Positions 1 through 9,303 of a stretch of DNA of 64,000 nt are shown here, in pieces. A program made the translations under genes and the position numbers. The first letter of the stretch is position 1; each line of letters starts with the position of its first letter. The notes under the pieces were generated by a model. It was not told the DNA's origin, made no database searches, and saw only the letters and a list, made by a program, of their open reading frames with translations. Origin of the DNA: Yamadazyma tenuis (Eukaryota > Ascomycota > Pichiomycetes > Serinales > Debaryomycetaceae); contig NC_089467.1 of NCBI RefSeq assembly GCF_029203305.1, positions 992,001 to 1,056,000 on the forward strand, given 5' to 3'.

Positions 1-410
1 TCTTTTCCATACGAGTTGCACACCGTAAGGCCACCATTGATATATGTCAGTTGAGACACTAGGGTGGTGATTATCAGATCAGTTCCTGAGAAATCGTCGA
101 TTGTCACCTTAACAAAGGCCTTTTTCGATTCAGCAAATTCTTTATACTGCTCACCTACAATCTTACCGGTGACTTTGATTGACTTTAACGGGTGATTATT
201 CATGAGGTAACAACCTGCTCTTTGCATTTGATATCCTCGTACACCATAGATTTGCACGCAATCTTGAAGATGGTGAATATCATGAATAAGGAGCGGACAA
301 GTGGAGGAGAAATGAGGATTCAAGTGAAACAATTCAGGCACATAATATGAAATACCATCTCGTCGTACAAATATATGATTTTGGCTAGAAGCAAAATCAA
401 TTATGTTCAT
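1..410 (-). CDS. STN1: Stn1-like telomere-capping OB-fold protein (partial, N-terminal part)
   Basis: The reading frame is open from an ATG at 410 to the left edge, giving about 136 residues; the C-terminus lies outside the window. The translation has a 'YYVPELFHLNPHF' entry, then 'NHPLKSIKVTGKIVG' and 'VKVTIDDFSG'. This is the order seen in the Stn1 OB fold (N-H-P hydrophobic strand, V-x-G turn, then a D-D-x-S-G loop). Stn1 acts with Cdc13 and Ten1 (CST complex) to cap telomeres and regulate polymerase alpha fill-in; that role is inferred from the family. The frame stays open upstream of 410 for some codons, so a more distal start or a 5' intron is not excluded. It is divergently arranged with RRP8, with only 94 bp between start codons. 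Confidence 0.72.
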   Translation of the reverse strand, partial: MNIIDFASSQNHIFVRRDGISYYVPELFHLNPHFSSTCPLLIHDIHHLQDCVQIYGVRGYQMQRAGCYLMNNHPLKSIKVTGKIVGEQYKEFAESKKAFVKVTIDDFSGTDLIITTLVSQLTYINGGLTVCNSYGK

Positions 411-504
411 GAATGGTTCTGGGGGTTGTTGTGTACAAAATAATGCGTAAACAGTTAAATTGAATTGAGATGAGATGGAAAAAAAACATTTTGATAAGAT
501 ATAG

Positions 505-1680
505 ATGGCTTTATTTGAAGTAGAAGGCTGGGATATTAAGACCAAGAAAATAGCCTTTGGGGCAACTCGAGATGCCAAGATCGAAAAGAGGCAAGAGAAA
601 AACCAAAAGCGAAGAGAAAAGCAGAAAGAAACCGATGAAAAGTATCAAAAGATCAGAGACCTTAAACAGAAGGAGGACAAGACTCAACAACAAAAGAGAA
701 AAATAGAAGAGGTAGAGGCCGAAAAAGAGGAGCAACCAGAAGAGACGTTACAACCGATTCAAGAGCTGCTGCCCTTGGTTCAACCAACGAAACTCACTCC
801 ATTGCAGCAGAAAATGATGGCCAAATTATCTGGATCTAGGTTCAGGTGGATAAATGAACAATTGTATACCATCACCTCCGACTCTGCGTTGAAGTTGATC
901 AAAGAACAACCAAGCTTGTTTGATGAATACCACCAAGGTTTCAGATCTCAAGTGCAGGCGTGGCCTGAAAACCCGGTGAATGTATTTGTGGATCAAATCA
1001 AATCGAGGTCTAACAGACCCGTGAATGCTCCTGGTGGATTACCAGGATTGTATCCGAATAAAGAAGTTGTCATAGCAGATATGGGGTGTGGTGAGGCTCA
1101 ACTTTCCTTGGATGTGAGTGACTTTTTGAAAGGAGGAAACAAAAACTCAAAGAATTTTAAAGGTAAACCATCGAGAAAACCCAAAATCACTGTGCATAGT
1201 TTTGATTTGAAAAAGGTCAACAACAGAATAACTGTTGCCGATATAAAGAACGTTCCTTTACCAGACGAATCGTGCACTATAGTGATATTTTGTTTGGCCT
1301 TAATGGGGACGAACTTCTTGGACTTTATTGAAGAGGCCCACCGAATCTTAGCTCCTAGAGGAGAATTATGGGTTGCCGAAATCAAATCCAGATTTACCGA
1401 AAATGAAAAGAAGACAAAAGAAGAAGTAGGTGACGAGTTTGTGAATGCCATAAAGATGTCTGGATTCTTTCATAAGAATACCGACAATAGCAACAAGATG
1501 TTTACCAGATTCGAGTTCTTCAAACCCCAACAGGATATTATCGAAGAGAGAAATCAAAAGTTGCATAGAAGAAAGAAGTTCATTGAACATGAGACCGAAA
1601 CAGAAGAGTTCAAGAAAAAGAGAGAGTCAAGGCCCGAAGGACAATGGTTACTTAAACCTTGTATATATAAGAGGAGGTAG
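505..1680 (+). CDS. RRP8: 25S rRNA (adenine-N1) methyltransferase Rrp8
   Basis: This 391-residue protein has the Rrp8 layout: a Lys/Glu/Gln-rich N-terminal third (residues 15-80), then a Rossmann-like SAM-dependent methyltransferase domain. SAM motif I is 'ADMGCGEAQLS' near residue 190-200. It is followed by 'HSFDLKKVNNRITVAD', 'VPLPDESCTIVIFCLALMG' and 'APRGELWVAEIKSRF', all diagnostic of Rrp8. Length matches the S. cerevisiae protein (about 392 aa). Rrp8 is nucleolar, makes the m1A in helix 25.1 of 25S rRNA and helps pre-rRNA processing (family knowledge). It starts at the ATG at 505 and ends 48 bp before the stop of the convergent AAH1. Confidence 0.95.
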   Translation: MALFEVEGWDIKTKKIAFGATRDAKIEKRQEKNQKRREKQKETDEKYQKIRDLKQKEDKTQQQKRKIEEVEAEKEEQPEETLQPIQELLPLVQPTKLTPLQQKMMAKLSGSRFRWINEQLYTITSDSALKLIKEQPSLFDEYHQGFRSQVQAWPENPVNVFVDQIKSRSNRPVNAPGGLPGLYPNKEVVIADMGCGEAQLSLDVSDFLKGGNKNSKNFKGKPSRKPKITVHSFDLKKVNNRITVADIKNVPLPDESCTIVIFCLALMGTNFLDFIEEAHRILAPRGELWVAEIKSRFTENEKKTKEEVGDEFVNAIKMSGFFHKNTDNSNKMFTRFEFFKPQQDIIEERNQKLHRRKKFIEHETETEEFKKKRESRPEGQWLLKPCIYKRR

Positions 1681-1728
1681 GAAAATTTGAACAATTAAGT
1701 TGAATTAAATCTTCTATATATCTATCTA

Positions 1729-2793
1729 TTATAATAATCCGTCATATTTAGAAATAACCAGGTGAACCAAATCGGTTAATTCTTGTTTTCTAACGTCATC
1801 ACACCACGAATGCTTGATGCTGCTGAGAGCAATAAACTTCCAGTCATCAACAGAAAGACCGAAATGCTTTTGAACTGCCAAGTAGTTGTCTAAGATGTAT
1901 CCACCAAAATAAGCTGGATCATCGGAGTTGATGGAGAAAGGCACCTTTTTGTCCAAAAACTTTCTTAATGGCAATTTGCCAATGTCATCGACAACTCTTA
2001 ATTTGAGGTTAGACATGGGACAAACGGTCAACAAGATCTCTTCCTTGGCCAAGTGCTCCATCAATTCATCCTTTTGAACAGCGTTGACACCGTGGTCAAT
2101 TCTGGTAACCTTCAAATGGTCCAATGCTTCCTCGATGTACGTGAAATCACCCTCTTCACCAGCGTGAGAGGTGAGTCCGATATGGGGAAATTTTTGCTTA
2201 AGATCTTGGTAACATTCGGTGAAAATGCTGGGGATGTTTGGAACCTCAGTGGAGTCCAAACCCAAACCATGAATAACACCTTGTTCATAGTACTTATGGG
2301 TCATCTCAATGGTTTTCAAACCCTCAGAAGCTGGCAAGTGTCTTAACAAACACATGATCAACTTGTTAGTAGTACCGAACTTGGTGGTGGCATCTTGACA
2401 AGCTCTGTTGAAACCACCGACAACGTTGTCAATGTCGATGCCTCTTTCGACATGTCCTTGAGGATCAAAGAAAACTTCGGAGTGCAAGCACTGGTCAGAA
2501 TGGGCCTTTTCGAAGTAAGCCATAGCCAAGTCATAAAAGTCCTCTTCATGGATCAACACACTCATTCCAATATAGTAGTGGTCCAAGAAATCTTGCAAAT
2601 TGGCAAAATTGTTGTATCTCTCATCGCATTCTTCGACGGTTTTGGGAAGCAAGTCTGGGAGAGTGATGTTGTTTCTTTCGGCCAATTTGAAGAGCAAACT
2701 AGGCTGTAAAGTACCTTCAAGGTGTAAGTGGTGCTCACACTTAGGCAATTCGTGGAGGAAATCCTTAATATGTCCGGAACAATCGAAACTCAT
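1729..2793 (-). CDS. AAH1: Adenine deaminase
   Basis: The 354-residue protein belongs to the adenosine/adenine deaminase superfamily and is closest to fungal Aah1. It has the metal-binding 'HHLHLEGT' near residues 21-28, 'LTSHAGEEGD' in the middle with the catalytic His-Ala-Gly-Glu, 'RIDHGVNA', and 'SINSDDPAYFG' towards the C-terminus with the metal-binding Asp pair. It converts adenine to hypoxanthine plus ammonia in purine salvage; family knowledge places it in cytosol and nucleus. Length fits the yeast enzymes (about 347 aa). The start ATG at 2793 is followed directly by the conserved 'LPKCEHHLHLEGT' region, so the start is well supported. Confidence 0.95.
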   Translation of the reverse strand: MSFDCSGHIKDFLHELPKCEHHLHLEGTLQPSLLFKLAERNNITLPDLLPKTVEECDERYNNFANLQDFLDHYYIGMSVLIHEEDFYDLAMAYFEKAHSDQCLHSEVFFDPQGHVERGIDIDNVVGGFNRACQDATTKFGTTNKLIMCLLRHLPASEGLKTIEMTHKYYEQGVIHGLGLDSTEVPNIPSIFTECYQDLKQKFPHIGLTSHAGEEGDFTYIEEALDHLKVTRIDHGVNAVQKDELMEHLAKEEILLTVCPMSNLKLRVVDDIGKLPLRKFLDKKVPFSINSDDPAYFGGYILDNYLAVQKHFGLSVDDWKFIALSSIKHSWCDDVRKQELTDLVHLVISKYDGLL

Positions 2794-3254
2794 GGTGGTG
2801 ACGGGATGAGCTTTGAAGAAATTCTTGAGGGTGTGCGAGATATGGTAGGGAGCCAGAAAAAGAAATTCTCTTCTTAATAACTTTTGCAGCCATGAGGGCG
2901 ATGTAGAGGTGAGTTGTTTGGAGATCTATTGTTGCTACAAATGATACCTTTGGACATGGAACTTATTGTAGGCAATGATGATACTTTCTTGGAAACAAAT
3001 AACTGATCCCATTGTAGTCTGGTATACTCCCAGACACATTATGTAGTTATGTGTGATTTTGGAATCCCCTGAGGACTAAATTAGGTAAGTGATATCAGTG
3101 TGTAGTGGTAGGTGCTAGGTCAAGTTCTCCTTGACACATAGCTTTTATTGAGTTTAACAATACTTCTAAGATTATGTTGAAAACATTACATAATTAATTG
3201 ACAATATCAATAATTTACTTCTTCCCATTTAAACACCCCAATAACACATCTTTC
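2794..3254. other. Intergenic: AAH1 upstream region and 5S upstream flank
   Basis: This 461-bp spacer holds the AAH1 promoter (minus strand) and the flank of the 5S rRNA gene. I see no open frame of useful size. Box C-like (ATGATGA) and box D-like (CTGA) words occur around 2976-3005, but too close together for a snoRNA. Confidence 0.5.
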
Positions 3255-3375
3255 GGTTGCGGCCATATCTAGCAGAAAGCACCGTTTCCCGTCCGATCAA
3301 CTGTAGTTAAGCTGCTAAGAGCGAGACCGAGTAGTGTAGTGGGAGACCATACGCGAAACTCTCGTGCTGCAATCT
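3255..3375 (+). rRNA. RDN5: 5S ribosomal RNA (stand-alone copy)
   Basis: This 121-nt segment begins GGTTGCGGCCATATCTAGCA and ends GTGCTGCAATCT, and aligns end to end with yeast 5S rRNA. The internal promoter is intact: 'AAGCTGC', 'GACCGAGTAGTGTAGTGGGAGACC'. Compared with S. cerevisiae it differs mainly by paired changes. TAGCAG (3270-3275) still pairs with CTGCTA (3312-3317), and CGAGA (3322-3326) pairs with TCTCG (3360-3364), so both helices are kept. This argues for a functional gene rather than a decayed copy. No 18S, 5.8S or 25S sequence is in the window, so this 5S gene is outside an rDNA unit. It lies between AAH1 and the chitin synthase gene. Confidence 0.96.
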
Positions 3376-3383
3376 TTTTTTTT
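3375..3383 (+). terminator. RNA polymerase III oligo-T terminator of the 5S gene
   Basis: A run of nine T begins at the last base of the 5S gene, the canonical Pol III termination signal. Its presence supports independent transcription of this copy. Confidence 0.85.
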
Positions 3384-4226
3384 GGTAGAGATTGCGAGAG
3401 GGTGGCTAAGGTTTTGGTGAAGGTTTTAGGGAAGGAGACCTGTTGGAGCAATTGCTTCCCTGAATCAAAGACAGGCCTGTTTAAACAGATAGATACTTCA
3501 TAGTCCGCGGTAGAATGTTGAAATAACTACAATAACCACAATTACGGCAACAAGTGTTTTGGCTAGTAATTGTGTTCAGAGAATCGACCGCCAAGTGACA
3601 TAGCCGAGGTGTTTTGGGTCATTTCCACCGAATCCTCCAGACAAGATTTTGATTAAGGGGTCAGGAATATTCTGAAACATGACTGTTTCCCCTATACCAT
3701 CGGGCTGTGGATGCGAATACTGTGTGAAATCTAAAATTAGAATCGCTGCTGAAAATATCTCTGATAAATTGAAAACCAAGGGCATGAGAGATTTTAGAAA
3801 GTCGCCAAGACCCAGATGTATAGCACCGGGCTTAGAGTGGAGACAGCTCAGAATTTCCTACGTTTATAAGTACTCTCACATCTTCCACTTCTTTATCTCG
3901 TCATTGAATCGTTTATCTAATACGCAACTGAAACAATTTGACACACTGTGAAGTCCCCACACCTGATCCAAGCCAACTTTAAAAGAACGTGACATACCTT
4001 TAGCATTTAATTCACGAACTAGAGATCAGTATTTCAAATACCTGCCTGTTCAACTTTTAGTTAAGCCATTTGCTAAGCCATTTGTTCAGTTATTTGTTCA
4101 GTTATTTGTTCAGCCATTTGTTTACCTTTAGGTGCGACTCGTGCAAAAAAAAATCTTGATCTCGTCTATTAATATTGGCATCTACTTAATTCGAATTCTT
4201 CACCCATTTCTAACCTGGTTTCTTCC
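3384..4226. other. Intergenic: 5S downstream flank and chitin synthase promoter
   Basis: This 843-bp region is the upstream region of the chitin synthase gene. It contains a five-unit 12-bp repeat (4063-4122) and a 90-codon frame (3679-3951, plus strand) with no recognisable family, which I do not call as a gene. The last 80 bp before the ATG are T/C-rich, as in yeast leaders. Confidence 0.5.
4063..4122 (+). repeat. Five tandem 12-bp units upstream of chitin synthase
   Basis: Units are AAGCCATTTGCT, AAGCCATTTGTT, CAGTTATTTGTT (twice) and CAGCCATTTGTT. They are contiguous, share the core ATTTGTT, and end 104 bp before the start codon of the chitin synthase gene, so they fall in its promoter or leader. 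Confidence 0.9.
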
Positions 4227-7187
4227 ATGAGTGGTCACAACTACAATTACAACCAGCAGTATGGGCATCATACTGGGTCTGGCTACGCGGGACCCCAGCA
4301 GTCAGGTACCTATAACTACAATCACCAAAGAATCCCTAGTGATCATTCTATCAACTTCACACAACCTCCACCCGTTTATAATCAGTCGTACACGCAAGCA
4401 GGTAATGACACATACGAAGACTTGACGAGTTTTTACAGAGACGAGAACAATGATACGTATGACAGACCGTCTCAGATATTCAACACGTCTTCCACCCATT
4501 TAAACCCCAATCAGCCGTACACAAATAACCCGTTTAATGGAGGTTCATCGAGTTTTGAAGACTTGCACAATGCTCCTGAACCGTTGACTTCTCACGACAA
4601 CTATGAAATGAATCAATTTCACGGAGATAGTTATACCCAACACAATAACTTCAACCAGGCATTTGTTCCTCATGTATATGATGATGATGACGAGGAAGAA
4701 CGAGAATTCGACAAAAATATCGAGTATAACGAGTTTGTTGGAGACCATTACGACTTGAATGCAGTACATGCTCCTGTGTATGATGACGATGATTCTCCTT
4801 TTGCTGATGAAGCTGAGGAATTTGAAAAGCCTCCTGAAGAGGAAGCAGTGAGATCCAAACCTCATATAGGGATTGCATCGGGTTTGAACGGGCACTTGGT
4901 ATTGGATTGTCCAGTGGCTACCGAATTATTGAGAAAGTTTCCTGATTATAAGGGTGACCTCAAAGATGGCGGTTTATCGAGAGAGTTCGCTTATATGAGA
5001 TACACAGCTGTAACCTGTGGTCCTTCTAACTTCTACAAGGACGGGTATATTCTAAGACCAGTACACTATCCTCAGCCAAGAGAGACCGAATTGATGGTAG
5101 TGATCACTATGTATAACGAAGATGACCTTTTGTTGGCCAGAACTTTGAAGGGTGTGTTCAAGAACATTAAACACTTGGAATCTAGAAACAGATCTTCAGT
5201 TTGGGGTAAAGATTCTTGGAAAAAAGTGGTTGTTTGCATAGTTTCGGATGGACGGTCCAAGATCAATGAACGTGCACAAGCGTTGTTGGCAGCTTTGGGT
5301 GTTTATCAGGATGGTTTGGCCAAATCGCAGGTTGATGACAAAAAGGTCAAAGCTCATATGTATGAATACACCACCAGAGTGGGGATTTCCAGCGTGGATG
5401 ATACGGTTAAGTTGACTACCGAAAAGATTGTTCCCGTTCAATTGTTGTTCTGCTTGAAAGAAGAAAATACGAAGAAGATTAATTCCCATAGATGGTGCTT
5501 CCAAGCCATTAGTCAAATCTTGGACCCTAAAATTATTGTGTTGTTGGACGCCGGTACTCAGCCAACTGGTAAGTCATTATACCATTTATGGAAGGAGTTC
5601 GATAAGGATCCACAAGTGGCTGGTACATGTGGAGAAATCAAAGCCTCCTTAAAGAAGAGAGAAATCATCACCAATCCAATTACGTATGGCCAAAATTTCG
5701 AGTACAAGATCTCCAATATATTGGATAAACCTACCGAATCTGTATTCGGGTTCATTTCAGTGTTGCCAGGTGCTTTTTCTGCTTATAGATATGTGGCTCT
5801 ATTGAACGATATCAATGGCAAAGGTCCGTTGGAGAAGTATTTCAAGGGTGAATTTTTGCACAGTAGTGGAGAGTTGGATCCCAATGATGATGAATATGTC
5901 TTGAAATCCCAACAGCTAAAAGAAGAAGCAGGTATCTTTACCTCCAACATGTATCTTGCTGAAGACAGAATCTTATGTTATGAGTTGGTAGCTAAGAAGA
6001 ATTGTTCTTGGTTATTGAGATACTGTAAAAGTGCTAGTGCTGAAACAGATGTTCCTGACAGGTTAGCTGAGTTTATCTTGCAAAGAAGGAGATGGTTAAA
6101 TGGTTCTTTCTTTGCAGCCATATATTCGTTGGCTCATTTCCCCAAGATTTGGGGTTCTTCCCATAGTATTGGTAGAAAGATATTTTTGCATATCCAATTT
6201 GTCTACCAGTTTTTGAATTTGATTGTATCTTGGTTTTCTATTGGTACTTACTTTTTGGTGTTCAGAATCTTAACTACAGGGTTATCCGACTCTAGTTTGG
6301 GATTTGCTCCTGGTAACATTTTATCGGTTATTTTCCTATGGTTGTATCTTGCTTCATTGGTTACGACTTTTGTTTTGAGTTTTGGTAATAAACCTAAGGG
6401 AACAGAAAAGTTCTATATTGTGATTGTGATTTTCTTTGCCATATTGATGGCGTATATGATTTTTGCAGCCATTTTTATGGCGGTGAACTCGGTGCAGCAG
6501 ATTTATAATGATAACGAGAAGATTACGGTGAAGCTATTTTTCCTGAATTCAGAATTCAGAGACTTGGTGGTAGCAACTTGTTCTACTTATGCATTGTACT
6601 TCTTGGCATCGTTCTTATATTTTGAACCATGGCACATGTTCACGTCCTTCGTGCAATATATCTTGTTGTCTCCTTCATACATCAACGTGTTGAACATTTA
6701 CGCCTTCTGTAACATTGATGATATTTCCTGGGGTACCAAGGGAGACGTTGGAGCCAAGGATTTGGGGGTGGCGAAGGTCAGAGATGATGGTACCTTTGAT
6801 GTCAACATTCCAATTTTGAAGGAAGAGATCAACCAATCTTATTTGAACCAATTGGAGAAGATTAAGAAGCCAGTTGAAGATGACGGAAGTGGATATGCTT
6901 CTAATAACGACGATTATTATGCGTTCATCAGATCCATGACGGTCTTGGTCTGGATGATCTCTAATTTTGTGATTGTGGCATTGGTCTTAAAAACCGGTGG
7001 ATTATCCCAGTTTGGCGGCACTAGTCAAGAAAAGAGAGAGACTATATTTTTGACGGTAATCTTATGGATGGTAGCATTCATGGCACTTTTCCGGTTCATT
7101 GGATGCGTTTTGTACTTGATCCAAAGATTCTTAAGAAGTTTCAAGCTGTCGACATCCTACCAAAGGCAACAAAAGGGCTTACTTTAG
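4227..7187 (+). CDS. Chitin synthase (class I/II family)
   Basis: The 986-residue protein has a hydrophilic N-terminal region rich in Asn, Tyr, Gln and acidic residues (about 1-225), then the chitin synthase core. Catalytic landmarks are visible: 'VVITMYNEDDLLLARTLKGV' (entry of the GT2 fold), 'VVCIVSDGR', 'LLDAGTQP', the E-D-R triad at residues 579-581 and the Q-R-R-R-W product-site motif at 619-623 followed by 'LNGSFFAA'. Several membrane spans follow (about 670-850), with two more near 910-970. It polymerises UDP-GlcNAc into chitin at the plasma membrane for septum and lateral wall (family knowledge). Domain order without a myosin or cytochrome-b5 module fits classes I/II (Chs1/Chs2/Chs8 type); which paralogue it is was not resolved. 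The next gene starts 101 bp downstream on the same strand. Confidence 0.96.
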   Translation: MSGHNYNYNQQYGHHTGSGYAGPQQSGTYNYNHQRIPSDHSINFTQPPPVYNQSYTQAGNDTYEDLTSFYRDENNDTYDRPSQIFNTSSTHLNPNQPYTNNPFNGGSSSFEDLHNAPEPLTSHDNYEMNQFHGDSYTQHNNFNQAFVPHVYDDDDEEEREFDKNIEYNEFVGDHYDLNAVHAPVYDDDDSPFADEAEEFEKPPEEEAVRSKPHIGIASGLNGHLVLDCPVATELLRKFPDYKGDLKDGGLSREFAYMRYTAVTCGPSNFYKDGYILRPVHYPQPRETELMVVITMYNEDDLLLARTLKGVFKNIKHLESRNRSSVWGKDSWKKVVVCIVSDGRSKINERAQALLAALGVYQDGLAKSQVDDKKVKAHMYEYTTRVGISSVDDTVKLTTEKIVPVQLLFCLKEENTKKINSHRWCFQAISQILDPKIIVLLDAGTQPTGKSLYHLWKEFDKDPQVAGTCGEIKASLKKREIITNPITYGQNFEYKISNILDKPTESVFGFISVLPGAFSAYRYVALLNDINGKGPLEKYFKGEFLHSSGELDPNDDEYVLKSQQLKEEAGIFTSNMYLAEDRILCYELVAKKNCSWLLRYCKSASAETDVPDRLAEFILQRRRWLNGSFFAAIYSLAHFPKIWGSSHSIGRKIFLHIQFVYQFLNLIVSWFSIGTYFLVFRILTTGLSDSSLGFAPGNILSVIFLWLYLASLVTTFVLSFGNKPKGTEKFYIVIVIFFAILMAYMIFAAIFMAVNSVQQIYNDNEKITVKLFFLNSEFRDLVVATCSTYALYFLASFLYFEPWHMFTSFVQYILLSPSYINVLNIYAFCNIDDISWGTKGDVGAKDLGVAKVRDDGTFDVNIPILKEEINQSYLNQLEKIKKPVEDDGSGYASNNDDYYAFIRSMTVLVWMISNFVIVALVLKTGGLSQFGGTSQEKRETIFLTVILWMVAFMALFRFIGCVLYLIQRFLRSFKLSTSYQRQQKGLL

Positions 7188-7288
7188 TTTCTACTAAGTA
7201 TGTAAAGAATTCACATTATATGTCATTAGACGTTTCGCGTATGGTAGAGTCTGATTTTCGCATTGTTTACATTTGATCAAACAACTCC

Positions 7289-7957
7289 ATGAATAAAAAA
7301 CGTAGGAACGACGAGTTCTTAGCTCAATTGGGCGAGCCTCTACCGTTGCCCTATAAGATCAACGATGACCCATCATCAAATGCCCCCGAGTTTTCCCGAG
7401 ATCTCTTAAACAGTAGCTTGCTTTATCGAAAACCCAGCACGGGCCCATCGGTGCTTAAACAGTTGGAAGATGAAATCGACGAGGAGCTAGTCAACCCAAA
7501 CACGTCGTCGAATAGCCATCGGCTCATACAGCTACATAATCAGAGGCCGAACCCCATACGAAGAGAATTTGTTAAGAAACTGAGAGATCTTGATCTCATC
7601 GATTCCATCGAAACTCAGCTTGAATATGTCAAGGAACTACTCAAGGCCAACAAATTGACTTCAACTGAGGTTAGTTTCTTACATGAGATCAAGTATCAAC
7701 TCGAATCCCATCTTCACCCAGCTGTCACGACTGAAAGTGAGAATCTATCTCCAATTATGCAAGAGCTTGAGAAATTACAAGAACTAGAGAAACTCAATCA
7801 CGAACTTCATGAAAACACTACAGTAAGGCCAAAAGGGTTTTTTCCTATATTAAACAAGTCAACTGTGTTGCTTGTTTTTCTATGTACACTAATGTTTCTA
7901 TCGATTCCATATTTGTTCAGTTTCAGCAAATATGAATACTGCTATTATTATTGTTGA
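7289..7957 (+). CDS. Unknown tail-anchored protein
   Basis: The product is 222 residues. I do not recognise the family. Residues 85-175 are charged, helical and coiled-coil-like ('EFVKKLRDLDLIDSIETQLEYVKELL', then repeated Glu-Leu-rich heptads). A single hydrophobic segment follows at about 192-212 ('STVLLVFLCTLMFLSIPYLF'), ending in a short Tyr/Cys-rich tail 'KYEYCYYYC'. There is no N-terminal signal, so the topology is that of a C-tail-anchored protein facing the cytosol, as in SNAREs and several ER or mitochondrial outer-membrane proteins. No SNARE zero-layer Gln or Arg could be placed with confidence. It begins 101 bp after the chitin synthase stop and converges on TIM22 with an 85-bp gap. 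Confidence 0.7.
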   Translation: MNKKRRNDEFLAQLGEPLPLPYKINDDPSSNAPEFSRDLLNSSLLYRKPSTGPSVLKQLEDEIDEELVNPNTSSNSHRLIQLHNQRPNPIRREFVKKLRDLDLIDSIETQLEYVKELLKANKLTSTEVSFLHEIKYQLESHLHPAVTTESENLSPIMQELEKLQELEKLNHELHENTTVRPKGFFPILNKSTVLLVFLCTLMFLSIPYLFSFSKYEYCYYYC

Positions 7958-8042
7958 ACCACCATCCAGATAGAAGCAAGGATCGTGGACACCCGAAATC
8001 ATGACATTTAATTCGTGACTGTAATATACATCAACCGAAAGT

Positions 8043-8588
8043 TTATTCGTCGTAATCATTACTTGGTGGACTGGCAGCTTCACTGTTCAAGTATAAATCA
8101 ATTGCAACAGAAAAAGCAGCAAATCCAGCACATCCCACAAATGCAGCTTGTGGGCCAGCATTTATGGATAATGCAGCGCCCGTGATACACCCGGCACTGA
8201 TACCGTTGTAAATATCATGTTTGGCTCTTAAGCTTTCTATTGAACATTCCACACCCGAGTACACCATTCCAATGTATCCAAAGTTCTTAGCAGAGTTCCA
8301 AGACCTTTTTCCCATATCTGTGAATTGTAACTTCATCTGTTGTTTAAGAGGTAACTGACTGATATGATTGACGGCAGTGGTTCCGACGGGAACATCATAC
8401 GCCATCGAAGCCATGAACAAACCGAAGAAACCACCTAAACCAAACCCAGAGACTCCAGCCATGGCAGTTTTACCGGGACAGGATTGCATAAAGGCGATCA
8501 TCAGCTTAGCACCTTGCTCTGCAACCTCCTCTTGGGTCATTTGCTCCTGAGGCTTTTGCGGAGCAGTAGGATCATAGACGCCAAACAT
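8043..8588 (-). CDS. TIM22: Mitochondrial inner-membrane carrier translocase subunit Tim22
   Basis: From the ATG at 8588 the product is 181 residues. It matches the Tim22/Tim17/Tim23 family: 'SCPGKTAMAGVSGFGLGGFFGLFMASM' (first span with Gly-rich packing), 'NFGYIGMVYSGVECSIESLRAKHDIYNGISAGCITGAALS' (the conserved Y-x-G-x-E-C-x-I-E-x-x-R-x-K-x-D segment) and 'GPQAAFVGCAGFAAFSVAID'. Tim22 is the channel of the TIM22 complex that inserts carrier proteins in the inner membrane. The frame continues 51 codons upstream to 8741, but that extension is not family-like; the internal Met beginning 'MFGVYDPT' gives a length close to other yeasts. Confidence 0.93.
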   Translation of the reverse strand: MFGVYDPTAPQKPQEQMTQEEVAEQGAKLMIAFMQSCPGKTAMAGVSGFGLGGFFGLFMASMAYDVPVGTTAVNHISQLPLKQQMKLQFTDMGKRSWNSAKNFGYIGMVYSGVECSIESLRAKHDIYNGISAGCITGAALSINAGPQAAFVGCAGFAAFSVAIDLYLNSEAASPPSNDYDE

Positions 8589-9303
8589 GTTTACTTGAAA
8601 TTTTTGCTGAACTGAGTCGCATTTTTTTAAGCGGCTGAGATGTAGGAGAGGAACATCGCCAGAAGAAGGAGATGAGATATTAAAGTTACGATGAACGTTG
8701 TCATTATGACTAGATTGCTGTCGTCCGTTATTTTTCGGCACTGGTCAATACCTTGTTTGTACTCAATGAAGTGTGAAAACAAAATGCTCACAGATACAGC
8801 ACATAATAGGCCTTTCGAAAGGTCAATTAAGTGGAAATAGATCGATACTAGTTGTACGTTAGCTTCAATCAGGTGATTACGTTCATAGATTCAATATTTC
8901 CAATTAATAGAATAGAACACCTTTTGACAAATGTAACCATGAAGAGAACATTACTGGGCCAAAGTAACCTTCTTCATGCTAACATATATGAGAGCATACA
9001 CTAACACCGGAGGAGGGTTTACCGCCAGATGAAATAATAACTCAAAAAGCATGAACATATAACTCGTAGGATATTAAAATTCAGACAAGTTGTAAACCCA
9101 TGAGATCTTGTTAAAGGGCCAAGTTAAGGCACGTATGCTTGAAGCATGAAGCTAGCTCCACACATAAATGACTAGCTTCTTATAGCTGTGCCGATTTGTG
9201 GCCATTCCGTAGAATGTATGCAGATAAAAAATTCTTTTGTGGCTAATCTTTTGTGGAGAAAGATGGGGCTGACACATCTTATCAAGAGGAGAAGGGTAGT
9301 GCC

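Noticed and set aside
2976..3005. Box C-like ATGATGA and box D-like CTGA (C/D snoRNA)
   Set aside because: Only about 25 nt apart and without terminal stem or convincing outer boxes.
3679..3951. 90-codon plus-strand frame starting 'MTVSPIPSGCGCEYC'
   Set aside because: No family, overlapping frame on the other strand of similar length, and it lies in a promoter-like region.
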